Source of the DNA: an uncultured Rheinheimera sp.
GTDB lineage: Bacteria > Pseudomonadota > Gammaproteobacteria > Enterobacterales > Alteromonadaceae
Direction: 5' to 3'
Length of the DNA: 5,067 bases
Assembly: GCA_943913835.1 (NCBI GenBank)
Contig: CALTZU010000212.1
Location: 1 to 5,067, forward strand
Every line of letters begins with the position of its first letter. Position 1 is the first letter of the stretch. Positions 1-5,063 of this stretch are shown here, piece after piece. The position numbers were made by a program, and so were the translations under genes. A model generated the notes under the pieces. That model was not told the origin of the DNA. It searched no databases and saw nothing but the letters and a program-made list of their open reading frames with translations.

Positions 1-84
1 CACATGACTTAACAGACCCCGCTCTTCGTCGTACACAGCGATGCCGGTTTCATCACATGATGTTTCTATGCCAAGTACTCGCAT
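1..84 (-). CDS. tsaD: tRNA N6-adenosine threonylcarbamoyltransferase TsaD, N-terminal 28 codons only
   Basis: This is the 5' end of a minus-strand gene that runs off the left edge. The 28 visible residues begin MRVLGIETSCDETGIAVYD, the conserved N-terminus of the TsaD/Kae1/YgjD (formerly Gcp) family of the ASKHA fold. TsaD works in the cytoplasm with TsaB and TsaE, transferring the threonylcarbamoyl group from TsaC-made threonylcarbamoyl-AMP to A37 of tRNAs that read ANN codons. The metal-binding histidines lie beyond the window. The ATG at 82-84 is well supported: a Shine-Dalgarno AAGGGGAG (minus strand, 89-96) sits four bases upstream, and the family starts at this residue. The divergent tsaD-rpsU arrangement is the usual one in gammaproteobacteria and agrees with the identification. 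The visible part shows nothing abnormal. Confidence 0.97.
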   Translation of the reverse strand, partial: MRVLGIETSCDETGIAVYDEERGLLSHV

Positions 85-88
85 TTTT

Positions 89-96
89 CTCCCCTT
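89..96 (-). promoter_or_regulatory. ribosome binding site of tsaD
   Basis: Read on the minus strand this is AAGGGGAG, followed by AAAA and the ATG at 84-82. It is purine rich, close to the anti-Shine-Dalgarno complement, and correctly spaced. It fixes the tsaD start. Confidence 0.8.
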
Positions 97-116
97 ACCT
101 ATATGCTACGCGGCGA

Positions 117-145
117 ATTGTACTGGGATCCGAGCATCATCACCA
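117..145 (-). promoter_or_regulatory. possible tsaD promoter (weak call)
   Basis: On the minus strand there is a good -10 hexamer TACAAT (117-122). A poor -35 match, TGGTGA (140-145), lies 17 bp upstream of it. Transcription would start near 110 and give a leader of about 25 bases before the tsaD ATG. The -10 is inside the left arm of the 118-151 inverted repeat, so a protein bound there could affect tsaD. Only the -10 is convincing. Confidence 0.35.
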
Positions 146-151
146 GTACAA
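118..151. repeat. inverted repeat in the tsaD-rpsU divergent region, candidate operator
   Basis: TTGTACTGG (118-126) and CCAGTACAA (143-151) are perfect 9-bp inverted arms separated by 16 bp. The left arm overlaps the candidate tsaD -10. The right arm ends 10 bp before the rpsU -35. A dimeric regulator could bind here and affect both directions. In E. coli a LexA site controls this operon, but the CTG-to-CAG gap here is 18 bp rather than the 10 bp of a canonical LexA box, so I do not call it LexA. A cruciform or RNA hairpin is the alternative. Regulation is inference. Confidence 0.5.
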
Positions 152-161
152 CACTTATTGC

Positions 162-191
162 TTTACATTGGGGCTGGCTTTTGAGTAAAAT
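162..191 (+). promoter_or_regulatory. sigma-70 promoter of the rpsU-yqeY-dnaG-rpoD operon
   Basis: The -35 is TTTACA (162-167, 5 of 6 consensus) and the -10 is TAAAAT (186-191, 5 of 6), with an 18-bp spacer. The bases after the -10 (GCCGCA) are GC rich, like the discriminators of ribosomal promoters under ppGpp/DksA control. The predicted start is near 198, giving a leader of about 55 bases. Its place between tsaD and rpsU matches the main operon promoters known in E. coli. Stringent control is inferred from the discriminator only. Confidence 0.7.
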
Positions 192-213
192 GCCGCACCA
201 TTTTTAATCGTAT

Positions 214-230
214 TGGTTAGACACTAACCA
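214..230 (+). promoter_or_regulatory. hairpin in the rpsU 5' leader
   Basis: TGGTTAG (214-220), loop ACA, CTAACCA (224-230) form a perfect 7-bp stem close to the predicted 5' end of the mRNA and 9 bases before the Shine-Dalgarno. It has no U-tract, so it is not a terminator. It could protect the 5' end or take part in translational feedback by S21. Neither role can be shown from sequence. Confidence 0.5.
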
Positions 231-239
231 GAGTTGACC

Positions 240-246
240 GAGGTGA
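240..246 (+). promoter_or_regulatory. strong ribosome binding site of rpsU
   Basis: GAGGTGA lies 7 bases before the ATG at 254. It is a near-perfect Shine-Dalgarno at ideal spacing, as expected for a highly expressed ribosomal protein gene and in contrast to the next gene, which has none. Confidence 0.85.
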
Positions 247-253
247 GAATTTA

Positions 254-469
254 ATGCCTGTTGTTAAAGTAAAAGAAAACGAACCATTTGACGTAGCTTT
301 ACGTCGTTTCAAGCGCTCTTGTGAAAAAGCTGGCGTATTAGCAGATGTACGCTCTAAAGAGTTCTTCGAGAAGCCAACTTGGGTTCGTAAGCGTAAGAAA
401 GCTGCCGCTGTTAAGCGTCACATGAAAAAGCTTTCTCGCGAAAACGCTCGTCGCATCAAGCTTTACTAA
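254..469 (+). CDS. rpsU: 30S ribosomal protein bS21
   Basis: This 71-residue protein has the normal length of gammaproteobacterial bS21. It begins MPVVKVKENEPFDVALRRFK, nearly identical to the E. coli protein, and contains RSCEKAGVLADVR followed by a strongly basic C-terminal half rich in Lys and Arg (KRKKAAAVKRHMKK, then RENARR). The protein has no membrane segments or cysteine clusters. bS21 binds the 30S platform near the 3' end of 16S rRNA and helps initiation on mRNA. It is the first gene of the macromolecular synthesis operon, with its own strong promoter and ribosome binding site. The stop codon TAA (467-469) is 16 bases before yqeY, so the two genes are co-transcribed. Identification is essentially certain. 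Confidence 0.99.
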   Translation: MPVVKVKENEPFDVALRRFKRSCEKAGVLADVRSKEFFEKPTWVRKRKKAAAVKRHMKKLSRENARRIKLY

Positions 470-485
470 GATTATTGCCTGACCT

Positions 486-929
486 ATGGCATTGTTAGAA
501 CAGCTGCAAGAAGCCCAAAAAGACGCAATGCGTGCCAAAGACAAATTGCGTCTGGGCACTATTCGTTTAGCTTTAGCTGAAATCAAACAACGTCAAATTG
601 ACTCGCAGATGGTGCCTGATGACGCCAATGTCCTTCCAGTGTTAACCAAAATGGTTAAGCAGCGGAAAGAGTCTGCCAGTCAATACAGTGCAGCAGGTCG
701 GCAAGATTTAGCTGATATCGAATTAGCAGAAATCGTAATCGTAGAACAGTTTTTGCCACAAGCCTTATCTCAGGCAGAGCTAGATGATTTAGTGCAGCAA
801 GCAATCACTGCTGTTGCAGCCTCTGGAATGCAGGACATGGCGAAAGTCATGGCCCAATTAAAGCCGCAGGTTCAAGGCCGTACTGATATGGCCGTTTTAA
901 GTCAGGTTATTAAAGCTCGTTTGAGTTAA
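486..929 (+). CDS. yqeY: YqeY family protein (GatB/YqeY domain)
   Basis: The 147-residue protein has the length typical of the stand-alone YqeY family. It opens MALLEQLQEAQKDAMRAKDK and continues LRLGTIRLALAEIKQRQID, the family's N-terminal helical bundle. A middle section, KMVKQRKESASQY, leads to the small second domain (ELAEIVIVEQFLPQALS, then GMQDMAKVMAQLKPQVQGRTDM near the C-terminus), which resembles the tail domain of the GatB amidotransferase subunit that contacts tRNA. A role in tRNA metabolism has been proposed from this similarity, but the biochemical function is not established and I do not assign one. It is cytoplasmic, with no signal peptide. The start is chosen because the family begins here, although the 16 bases after rpsU contain no recognisable Shine-Dalgarno. 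Translation may depend on ribosomes finishing rpsU. This gene sits between rpsU and dnaG in many gammaproteobacteria but is absent there in E. coli. Confidence 0.93.
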   Translation: MALLEQLQEAQKDAMRAKDKLRLGTIRLALAEIKQRQIDSQMVPDDANVLPVLTKMVKQRKESASQYSAAGRQDLADIELAEIVIVEQFLPQALSQAELDDLVQQAITAVAASGMQDMAKVMAQLKPQVQGRTDMAVLSQVIKARLS

Positions 930-951
930 GCTTCTAGCTGAACTACTGCAC

Positions 952-980
952 GCCGTGCCCTTAGCACGGCTTGTCTTTTT
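952..980 (+). terminator. intrinsic terminator or attenuator between yqeY and dnaG
   Basis: GCCGTGC (952-958), loop CCTTA, GCACGGC (964-970) form a perfect GC-rich 7-bp stem. It is followed by TTGTCTTTTT, a U-tract broken by G and C. It lies 22 bases after the yqeY stop. E. coli has a partial terminator (T1) in the equivalent place, which lowers dnaG relative to rpsU. The interrupted U-tract fits a leaky terminator. Since I see only a doubtful promoter between here and dnaG, read-through is probably required for dnaG expression. Confidence 0.8.
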
Positions 981-983
981 CTG

Positions 984-1110
984 TACACCCGTCGTATTTG
1001 AAGCTGCAGCATCGTTGACTGCGCTCTGACGCTCCAGTGACATAGCAGGTCTATGCTTCAGGGGCAATCGAGCTCGCCGTCTTGTTGCAATCTCAAGTTG
1101 TCTGGGTCTA
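984..1110. repeat. ERIC-like imperfect palindromic repeat, 127 bp
   Basis: The ends, TACACCC (984-990) and GGGTCTA (1104-1110), are inverted with one mismatch. The long arms match imperfectly: on the minus strand the left arm reads GAGCGCAGTCAACG, TGCAGCTTCAAA, GACGGGTGTA, and the right arm reads GAGCTCGCC, TTGTTGCAA, CTCAAG, GGGTCTA. At the centre CATAG (1041-1045) and CTATG (1051-1055) flank a 5-base loop, and GCTCC (1031-1035) pairs with GGGGC (1060-1064), allowing one U-G pair. The 127-bp length, the TA at each end, the central hairpin and the terminal words agree with ERIC/IRU repeats of enterobacteria and vibrios, as I recall them. Like those repeats it lies in a transcribed intergenic region. 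It encodes no protein. Its relationship to ERIC is by recall and was not tested by alignment. Confidence 0.75.
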
Positions 1111-1121
1111 TATCAGTAGAT

Positions 1122-1127
1122 GAGGAA
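1122..1127 (+). promoter_or_regulatory. ribosome binding site that decides the dnaG start
   Basis: GAGGAA (1122-1127) stands 4 bases before the GTG at 1132. It overlaps the in-frame ATG at 1120, which itself has no Shine-Dalgarno upstream, only the end of the ERIC-like repeat. This favours GTG 1132 as the start, as does the conserved DnaG N-terminus (M)AGxIP. Confidence 0.8.
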
Positions 1128-1131
1128 AAAG

Positions 1132-2856
1132 GTGGCAGGACAAATCCCCAGACACTTTATCGACGACTTATTAGCTCGAACAGATATAGTGGAACTGATT
1201 GATCACAGAGTTCCTTTAAAAAAGGCCGGTAAAAACTACCAGGCTTGTTGTCCTTTCCATAACGAAAAATCCCCTTCTTTTACCGTTAGTAGCGACAAAC
1301 AGTTTTATCATTGCTTTGGTTGTGGCGCTCACGGCAATGCCATCAGTTTTATGATGGCTTATGAACAGCTTGAATTTGTAGAGGCCATTGAAGAACTGGC
1401 CAAACAGCATCATTTAGAGATACCACGCGAACAAGGCAGTGGTAAGCAGTATCCACAGGCTCAGGCCGACGATTACAGCCAGATGCAAAAAGCAGCAGAT
1501 TTGTATCAGCAACAGCTGAAACAACAAGAGCATGCCGCAACCTATTTACAGAAGCGTGGCATTTCAGAGGCCACTGCAACAAAATATGGTATAGGCTATG
1601 CGCCGGACAGCTGGGACTTTGTGTTAAAGCAGTTAGGCCCTTCACGTTCAGCTCGTGATCAGCTGTTTGAAATTAAGCTGATCAGCCGCAATGATCAGGG
1701 CCGGGAATACGATTTTTTCCGCGACCGGCTGATGTTTCCGATCCGGGATAAACGCGGCAGAGTGATAGGTTTTGGCGGCAGAGTGATAGGAGAAGGTACA
1801 CCTAAGTATCTAAACTCTCCAGAGACCCGACTTTTCCATAAAGGCCGTGAACTTTATGGCTTATTTGAAGCCAGACAAAGCCAGGACAGATTAAGTCGTG
1901 TAGTCATTGTCGAAGGTTATATGGATGTGGTTGGACTGGCCGAGCAAGGAATATCTTTTGCCGTGGCTTGTTTAGGCACCGCTACGACCCCAGATCACAT
2001 GCATACGTTATTCCGTTTGACCAGCACTGTAACCTGCTGTTATGACGGTGACAGAGCTGGACGAGACGCCGCATGGCGTGCTTTACAAAGCGCTTTACCG
2101 CATTTAAAAGACGGCGTTGAACTAAATTTTGTATTTTTACCAGACGGTGAAGATCCGGACTCACTGGTGCAAAAAGAAGGCAAAGAAGCCTTTTTAAATC
2201 GTCTGGAACAGGCCATGCCTTTAGGTCAGTATTTATTTGACCATCTGGCCAAAGAGTTAGATTTAAACAGCGACGCCGGAAAATCCGCCTTATGGGTTAA
2301 AGGTAACGAGCTGATTAAACAAATTCCCAGTGAATTTTACCGCGATGCCTTGTTTGAAACCCTGGGGTCGCTGGTTGGTAAGTCGTCGCAACAACATAGT
2401 GCGGCCAGAAGCCAAAGCAAGGTGCAGAGCAAAGCACCAGTAGCTACAAAAATTACACCAATGCGCCGGGCTATAGCTCTGTTGTTGCAATACCCTGCTC
2501 TGGCTAAAGTCATGCCTTTGGCTCCTGAGCTGGCTCAGGCGAATTTACCTGGTATTCAGTTGTTATTGACAGTACAGGAAACTTTATTAGCTCAGCCTGA
2601 ACTAACCACAGCACAATTGCTGGAACATTGGCGCGATACGCCTGAATACAACATATTAGTGAAGCTGGCGTTATGGGACCATCAGGTCGCAGAAGAACAG
2701 TTAACTAAAGAATTTCTGGATACCTTCCGCTCTATAGAGGATCAGTATCTGGGCCAACGCCTTGAAGAGTTGCAACGCAAAGATACTTTGCAGCAACTGA
2801 CCACGGCGGAAAAACACGAATTTGTGTTGCTGTTAAAAGCTTTTAAAAGCAAATAA
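1132..2856 (+). CDS. dnaG: DNA primase DnaG
   Basis: DnaG makes the short RNA primers for Okazaki fragments and for leading-strand start, working with the DnaB helicase at the fork. Read from GTG 1132 the protein has 574 residues (E. coli 581). The N-terminal zinc domain carries a CHC2 site at C40, H43, C61 and C64 (CCPFHNEK, then YHCFGCGAHGN). The RNA polymerase core has FPIRDKRGRVIGFGGRV, and its TOPRIM fold shows E261 and D265 (VEGYMDVV), D305 and D307 (YDGDRAGRDA), and D341 and D343 (DGEDPD), all expected metal-binding acids. A polar Ser/Gln/Lys linker (about 418-443) leads to the C-terminal DnaB-binding domain (about 444-574), the least conserved part as usual. An ATG four codons upstream (1120) is in frame, but homologs start at (M)AGxIP and the Shine-Dalgarno overlaps that ATG. 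A GTG start and upstream attenuator suit a low-abundance protein. The gene looks intact. Confidence 0.98.
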   Translation: MAGQIPRHFIDDLLARTDIVELIDHRVPLKKAGKNYQACCPFHNEKSPSFTVSSDKQFYHCFGCGAHGNAISFMMAYEQLEFVEAIEELAKQHHLEIPREQGSGKQYPQAQADDYSQMQKAADLYQQQLKQQEHAATYLQKRGISEATATKYGIGYAPDSWDFVLKQLGPSRSARDQLFEIKLISRNDQGREYDFFRDRLMFPIRDKRGRVIGFGGRVIGEGTPKYLNSPETRLFHKGRELYGLFEARQSQDRLSRVVIVEGYMDVVGLAEQGISFAVACLGTATTPDHMHTLFRLTSTVTCCYDGDRAGRDAAWRALQSALPHLKDGVELNFVFLPDGEDPDSLVQKEGKEAFLNRLEQAMPLGQYLFDHLAKELDLNSDAGKSALWVKGNELIKQIPSEFYRDALFETLGSLVGKSSQQHSAARSQSKVQSKAPVATKITPMRRAIALLLQYPALAKVMPLAPELAQANLPGIQLLLTVQETLLAQPELTTAQLLEHWRDTPEYNILVKLALWDHQVAEEQLTKEFLDTFRSIEDQYLGQRLEELQRKDTLQQLTTAEKHEFVLLLKAFKSK

Positions 2857-2880
2857 CCGTGAGTAAGCCGTCATTGTGCG

Positions 2881-2897
2881 GTGGCTAGAAAAGCCGC
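2881..2897 (+). promoter_or_regulatory. small hairpin after dnaG
   Basis: GTGGCT (2881-2886), loop AGAAA, AGCCGC (2892-2897) form a 6-bp stem with one G-U pair. It lies 24 bases after the dnaG stop and covers the place where a -35 element of the rpoD promoter would be. In read-through mRNA it could shield the dnaG 3' end. The bases after it (GCTTTGTTAT) are not a true U-tract, so I do not call a terminator. Confidence 0.3.
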
Positions 2898-2901
2898 GCT
2901 T

Positions 2902-2910
2902 TGTTATAAT
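2902..2910 (+). promoter_or_regulatory. extended -10 promoter in front of rpoD
   Basis: TGTTATAAT contains a perfect -10 hexamer (2905-2910) and a TG one base upstream, the extended -10 form, which can work without a good -35. The base run at the normal -35 distance, TGGCTA (2882-2887), matches only 3 of 6. The start would be near 2917, about 43 bases before the rpoD ATG. A separate promoter lets sigma-70 be made independently of rpsU and dnaG. In E. coli the extra rpoD promoters are inside dnaG instead. Confidence 0.6.
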
Positions 2911-2944
2911 CGCTAATTCGCATTTTTGAACTAACTATTTGGGT

Positions 2945-2949
2945 GGAAG
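2945..2949 (+). promoter_or_regulatory. ribosome binding site of rpoD
   Basis: GGAAG (2945-2949) lies 10 bases before the ATG at 2960. The spacing is slightly long but acceptable. The site lies downstream of the TTG at 2939, so it cannot serve that earlier in-frame codon and supports ATG 2960 as the start. Confidence 0.6.
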
Positions 2950-2959
2950 AACAGCCTCT

Positions 2960-4810
2960 ATGGAGCATAATCCTCAGTCGCAACTAAAACTCCTGATCTT
3001 AAAGGGTAAAGAGCAAGGGTATTTGACCTTTGCTGAAGTGAATGATCATCTTCCACAAGATATTATTGACTCCGATCAGATCGAAGACATTATCCGTATG
3101 ATCAACGACATGGGTATTCAGGTGTTTGAAACAGCACCGGATGCTGATGACCTGATCATGTCTGACGCTGCGCCGGACGAAGACGCCGCAGAAGAGGCCG
3201 CACAGGCTTTAGTCAGTGTGGATAAAGAGTTAGGTCGCACTACAGATCCAGTCCGCATGTATATGCGCGAAATGGGCACTGTAGAGCTGTTAACCCGTGA
3301 AGGCGAAATCGACATCGCCAAACGGATTGAAGATGGTATCAATCAGGTTCAGACCTCTGTGGCTGAATACCCTGAAGCCATCACCTACCTGTTAGAACAG
3401 TGGGATAAATTCGAAGCCGAAGAAATTCGTTTAAGTGACATTGTCACGGCTTTTATTGATCCAAACGAAGCCGACGACTTACCGCCAACAGCGACTCATA
3501 TCGGCTCTGATGTGCCGGAAGATGAGCTGGCCGATGAAGATGCTGATCTGTCTGGTGATGACGAAGAGTCTGAAGACTCAGATGATGAAGGGGATACAGG
3601 CCCGGATCCGGAAATGGCACGCGAGAAGTTTACGGAACTACGCACTCAGTACGAAGTCACCCGTAACTCTATCGTTAAAAACGGCCGCGAGCATCCGACC
3701 ACCAAAGAAGAAATCGAAAAACTCAGCGAAGTTTTCCGTTGCTTCCGTTTAGTGCCAAAACAGTTTGACCGCCTGGTCAAAAACATGCGTGAAATGATGG
3801 ACCGCGTGCGCGTCCAGGAACGTATTGTGATGAAGCACTGCGTTGAGTACGCCAAAATGCCAAAGAAAAACTTTATGAAGTCTTTCAGTGGCAATGAAAA
3901 CTCAACCGCATGGATAGACGCGGAAATTGCAGCCAACAAACCTTATTCAGCCAAGTTGGGTGAGATGCGAGATGAGCTGTATCGCAGTGTTGAAAAGCTG
4001 AAAAAAATTGAAGAAGAAACCGGTCTTTCGATCTTTAAAATTAAAGATATCAACCGTCGTATGTCGATTGGTGAAGCTAAGGCCCGTCGTGCGAAAAAAG
4101 AAATGGTTGAGGCGAACTTACGTCTGGTTATTTCTATTGCGAAAAAATACACCAACCGTGGCTTACAATTCCTTGATTTAATTCAGGAAGGTAACATCGG
4201 CTTGATGAAGGCTGTCGACAAGTTCGAATACCGTCGTGGTTATAAGTTTTCAACTTACGCTACATGGTGGATCCGTCAGGCCATTACCCGTTCTATCGCT
4301 GACCAGGCCCGTACTATCCGGATACCTGTGCATATGATTGAAACCATCAACAAACTGAACCGTATTTCACGTCAGATGTTGCAGGAAATGGGTCGTGAAC
4401 CGTCGCCGGAAGAACTGTCCGAACGTATGGGCATGCCGGAAGACAAGATCCGTAAAGTGCTGAAAATTGCCAAAGAGCCAATCTCCATGGAAACGCCGAT
4501 AGGTGACGATGAAGATTCGCATCTGGGCGATTTTATCGAAGACAGCACGTCCGAATCGCCGCTGGATTCAGCCACCATGGAAAGCTTAAAAGCCGCCACT
4601 AACGAAGTCTTGGCCGGTTTAACAGCCCGTGAAGCGAAAGTACTGCGTATGCGTTTTGGTATCGATATGAATACCGACCATACCCTGGAAGAAGTGGGTA
4701 AACAGTTTGACGTAACACGTGAACGTATCCGTCAAATCGAAGCCAAAGCGCTGCGTAAACTGCGCCACCCTTCCCGTTCAGAAGTATTAAAAAGCTTCCT
4801 TGACGAGTAG
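2960..4810 (+). CDS. rpoD: RNA polymerase primary sigma factor RpoD (sigma-70)
   Basis: RpoD directs RNA polymerase to housekeeping promoters. Read from ATG 2960 the protein has 616 residues (E. coli 613) and starts MEHNPQSQLKLLILKGKEQG. Region 1.1 covers roughly residues 1-80, and region 1.2 includes DPVRMYMREMGTVELLTREG. The non-conserved region contains a very acidic stretch at about 188-213 (DDEESEDSDDEGD), typical of proteobacterial primary sigmas. Region 2 is almost invariant, with the -10 reading and melting segment YATWWIRQAITRSI at 433-446 (W436, W437, Q440 and T443 match E. coli W433, W434, Q437 and T440). Region 4.2 has the helix-turn-helix TLEEVGKQFDVTRERIRQIE with R587, E588 and R591, the -35 contacts. 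An in-frame TTG at 2939 would add seven residues, but homologs begin at MExNPQSQ. It is the last gene of the operon and also has its own extended -10 promoter. No defects are seen. Confidence 0.99.
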   Translation: MEHNPQSQLKLLILKGKEQGYLTFAEVNDHLPQDIIDSDQIEDIIRMINDMGIQVFETAPDADDLIMSDAAPDEDAAEEAAQALVSVDKELGRTTDPVRMYMREMGTVELLTREGEIDIAKRIEDGINQVQTSVAEYPEAITYLLEQWDKFEAEEIRLSDIVTAFIDPNEADDLPPTATHIGSDVPEDELADEDADLSGDDEESEDSDDEGDTGPDPEMAREKFTELRTQYEVTRNSIVKNGREHPTTKEEIEKLSEVFRCFRLVPKQFDRLVKNMREMMDRVRVQERIVMKHCVEYAKMPKKNFMKSFSGNENSTAWIDAEIAANKPYSAKLGEMRDELYRSVEKLKKIEEETGLSIFKIKDINRRMSIGEAKARRAKKEMVEANLRLVISIAKKYTNRGLQFLDLIQEGNIGLMKAVDKFEYRRGYKFSTYATWWIRQAITRSIADQARTIRIPVHMIETINKLNRISRQMLQEMGREPSPEELSERMGMPEDKIRKVLKIAKEPISMETPIGDDEDSHLGDFIEDSTSESPLDSATMESLKAATNEVLAGLTAREAKVLRMRFGIDMNTDHTLEEVGKQFDVTRERIRQIEAKALRKLRHPSRSEVLKSFLDE

Positions 4811-4821
4811 ATTTATCTGCA

Positions 4822-4850
4822 TAAAAAGGCACCGCAAGGTGCCTTTTTTA
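4822..4850. terminator. strong intrinsic terminator after rpoD, probably bidirectional
   Basis: GGCACC (4828-4833), tetraloop GCAA (a stable GNRA type), GGTGCC (4838-4843) and then six T's. Five A's before the stem extend it and provide a U-tract on the minus strand too, so it could stop transcription from both sides. It begins 11 bases after the rpoD stop and marks the end of the operon. The tRNA downstream therefore needs its own promoter. Confidence 0.93.
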
Positions 4851-4901
4851 TTGAAGCGGATAAAAAGTAGGCAATCGATACAAACTCTGTGTTATCAAGC
4901 G

Positions 4902-4930
4902 GTGACAACAGCGAAAAAACTTCTTATACT
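4902..4930 (+). promoter_or_regulatory. sigma-70 promoter of the tRNA gene
   Basis: The -35 is GTGACA (4902-4907, 5 of 6) and the -10 is TATACT (4925-4930, 5 of 6), with the ideal 17-bp spacer. It is followed by a GC-rich discriminator, GCCTGCGC, the hallmark of stable-RNA promoters under stringent control. Transcription should start near 4937, leaving a 5' leader of about 50 bases to be trimmed by RNase P at 4987. Confidence 0.8.
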
Positions 4931-4986
4931 GCCTGCGCTTTAAAGAGTTCAGCCCTTGGACTTGTTACTTAAAGCCTGTTTTAAAT

Positions 4987-5063
4987 GGCCCTATAGCTCA
5001 GTTGGTTAGAGCATCCGACTCATAATCGGCAGGTCCCTGGTTCAAGTCCAGGTGGGGCCACCA
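4987..5063 (+). tRNA. tRNA with CAU anticodon, most likely tRNA-Ile2 (lysidine-modified), CCA encoded
   Basis: The 77-nt cloverleaf has acceptor GGCCCTA/TGGGGCC (with U6-G67 wobble), D arm GCTC/GAGC, anticodon loop CTCATAA, T stem CCTGG/CCAGG with loop TTCAAGT, discriminator A and encoded CCA at 5061-5063. The CAU anticodon is shared by elongator Met, initiator Met and Ile2. Initiator is excluded because G1-C72 is paired. The GGCC start with C4-G69 and C5-G68 matches E. coli ileX and the known determinants for TilS, which turns C34 into lysidine so that the tRNA reads AUA. Elongator Met of E. coli begins GGCTACG instead. E. coli also carries ileX just downstream of rpoD, so gene order agrees. 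The top of the anticodon stem has a U27/C43 mismatch. The tRNA call is certain; the Ile2 identity is likely. Confidence 0.93.

Noticed and set aside
121..148. LexA (SOS) box between tsaD and rpsU, as in E. coli
   Set aside because: TACTG and CAGTA halves are present, but the CTG to CAG gap is 18 bp, not 10 bp, and the centre is not AT rich.
971..999. Promoter TTGTCT / CGTATT with a 17-bp spacer after the yqeY hairpin
   Set aside because: The -10 matches only 3 of 6, and the TTGTCT is better explained as the terminator's U-tract.
1015..1043. Promoter TTGACT / TGACAT inside the ERIC-like repeat
   Set aside because: The -35 is good, but the -10 is only 3 of 6 and both are part of the palindrome's own arm structure.
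1120..1131. ATG at 1120 as the dnaG start, adding MRKK to the protein
   Set aside because: The Shine-Dalgarno GAGGAA overlaps this ATG and is correctly spaced for GTG 1132. DnaG homologs begin at the AGxIP segment, and the region upstream of 1120 is repeat sequence without a ribosome site.
2566..2594. rpoD promoter inside dnaG with a perfect -35 TTGACA at 2566-2571
   Set aside because: The bases at 16 to 18 bp spacing (TAGCTC, AGCTCA) do not resemble a -10. A lone -35 hexamer inside coding DNA is expected by chance.
2939..2959. TTG at 2939 as the rpoD start, adding seven residues
   Set aside because: Homologs begin at MExNPQSQ, and the only ribosome site (2945-2949) lies after this TTG.
3435..3752. 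105-codon + strand reading frame inside rpoD
   Set aside because: It overlaps the rpoD frame entirely, has no ribosome site, and arises from the acidic GAT/GAA-rich segment read out of frame.
4599..4832. Minus-strand reading frames opposite rpoD and dnaG, including one covering the rpoD 3' end
   Set aside because: They are antisense shadows of conserved coding sequence with no recognisable protein features, and the last one runs from the terminator.
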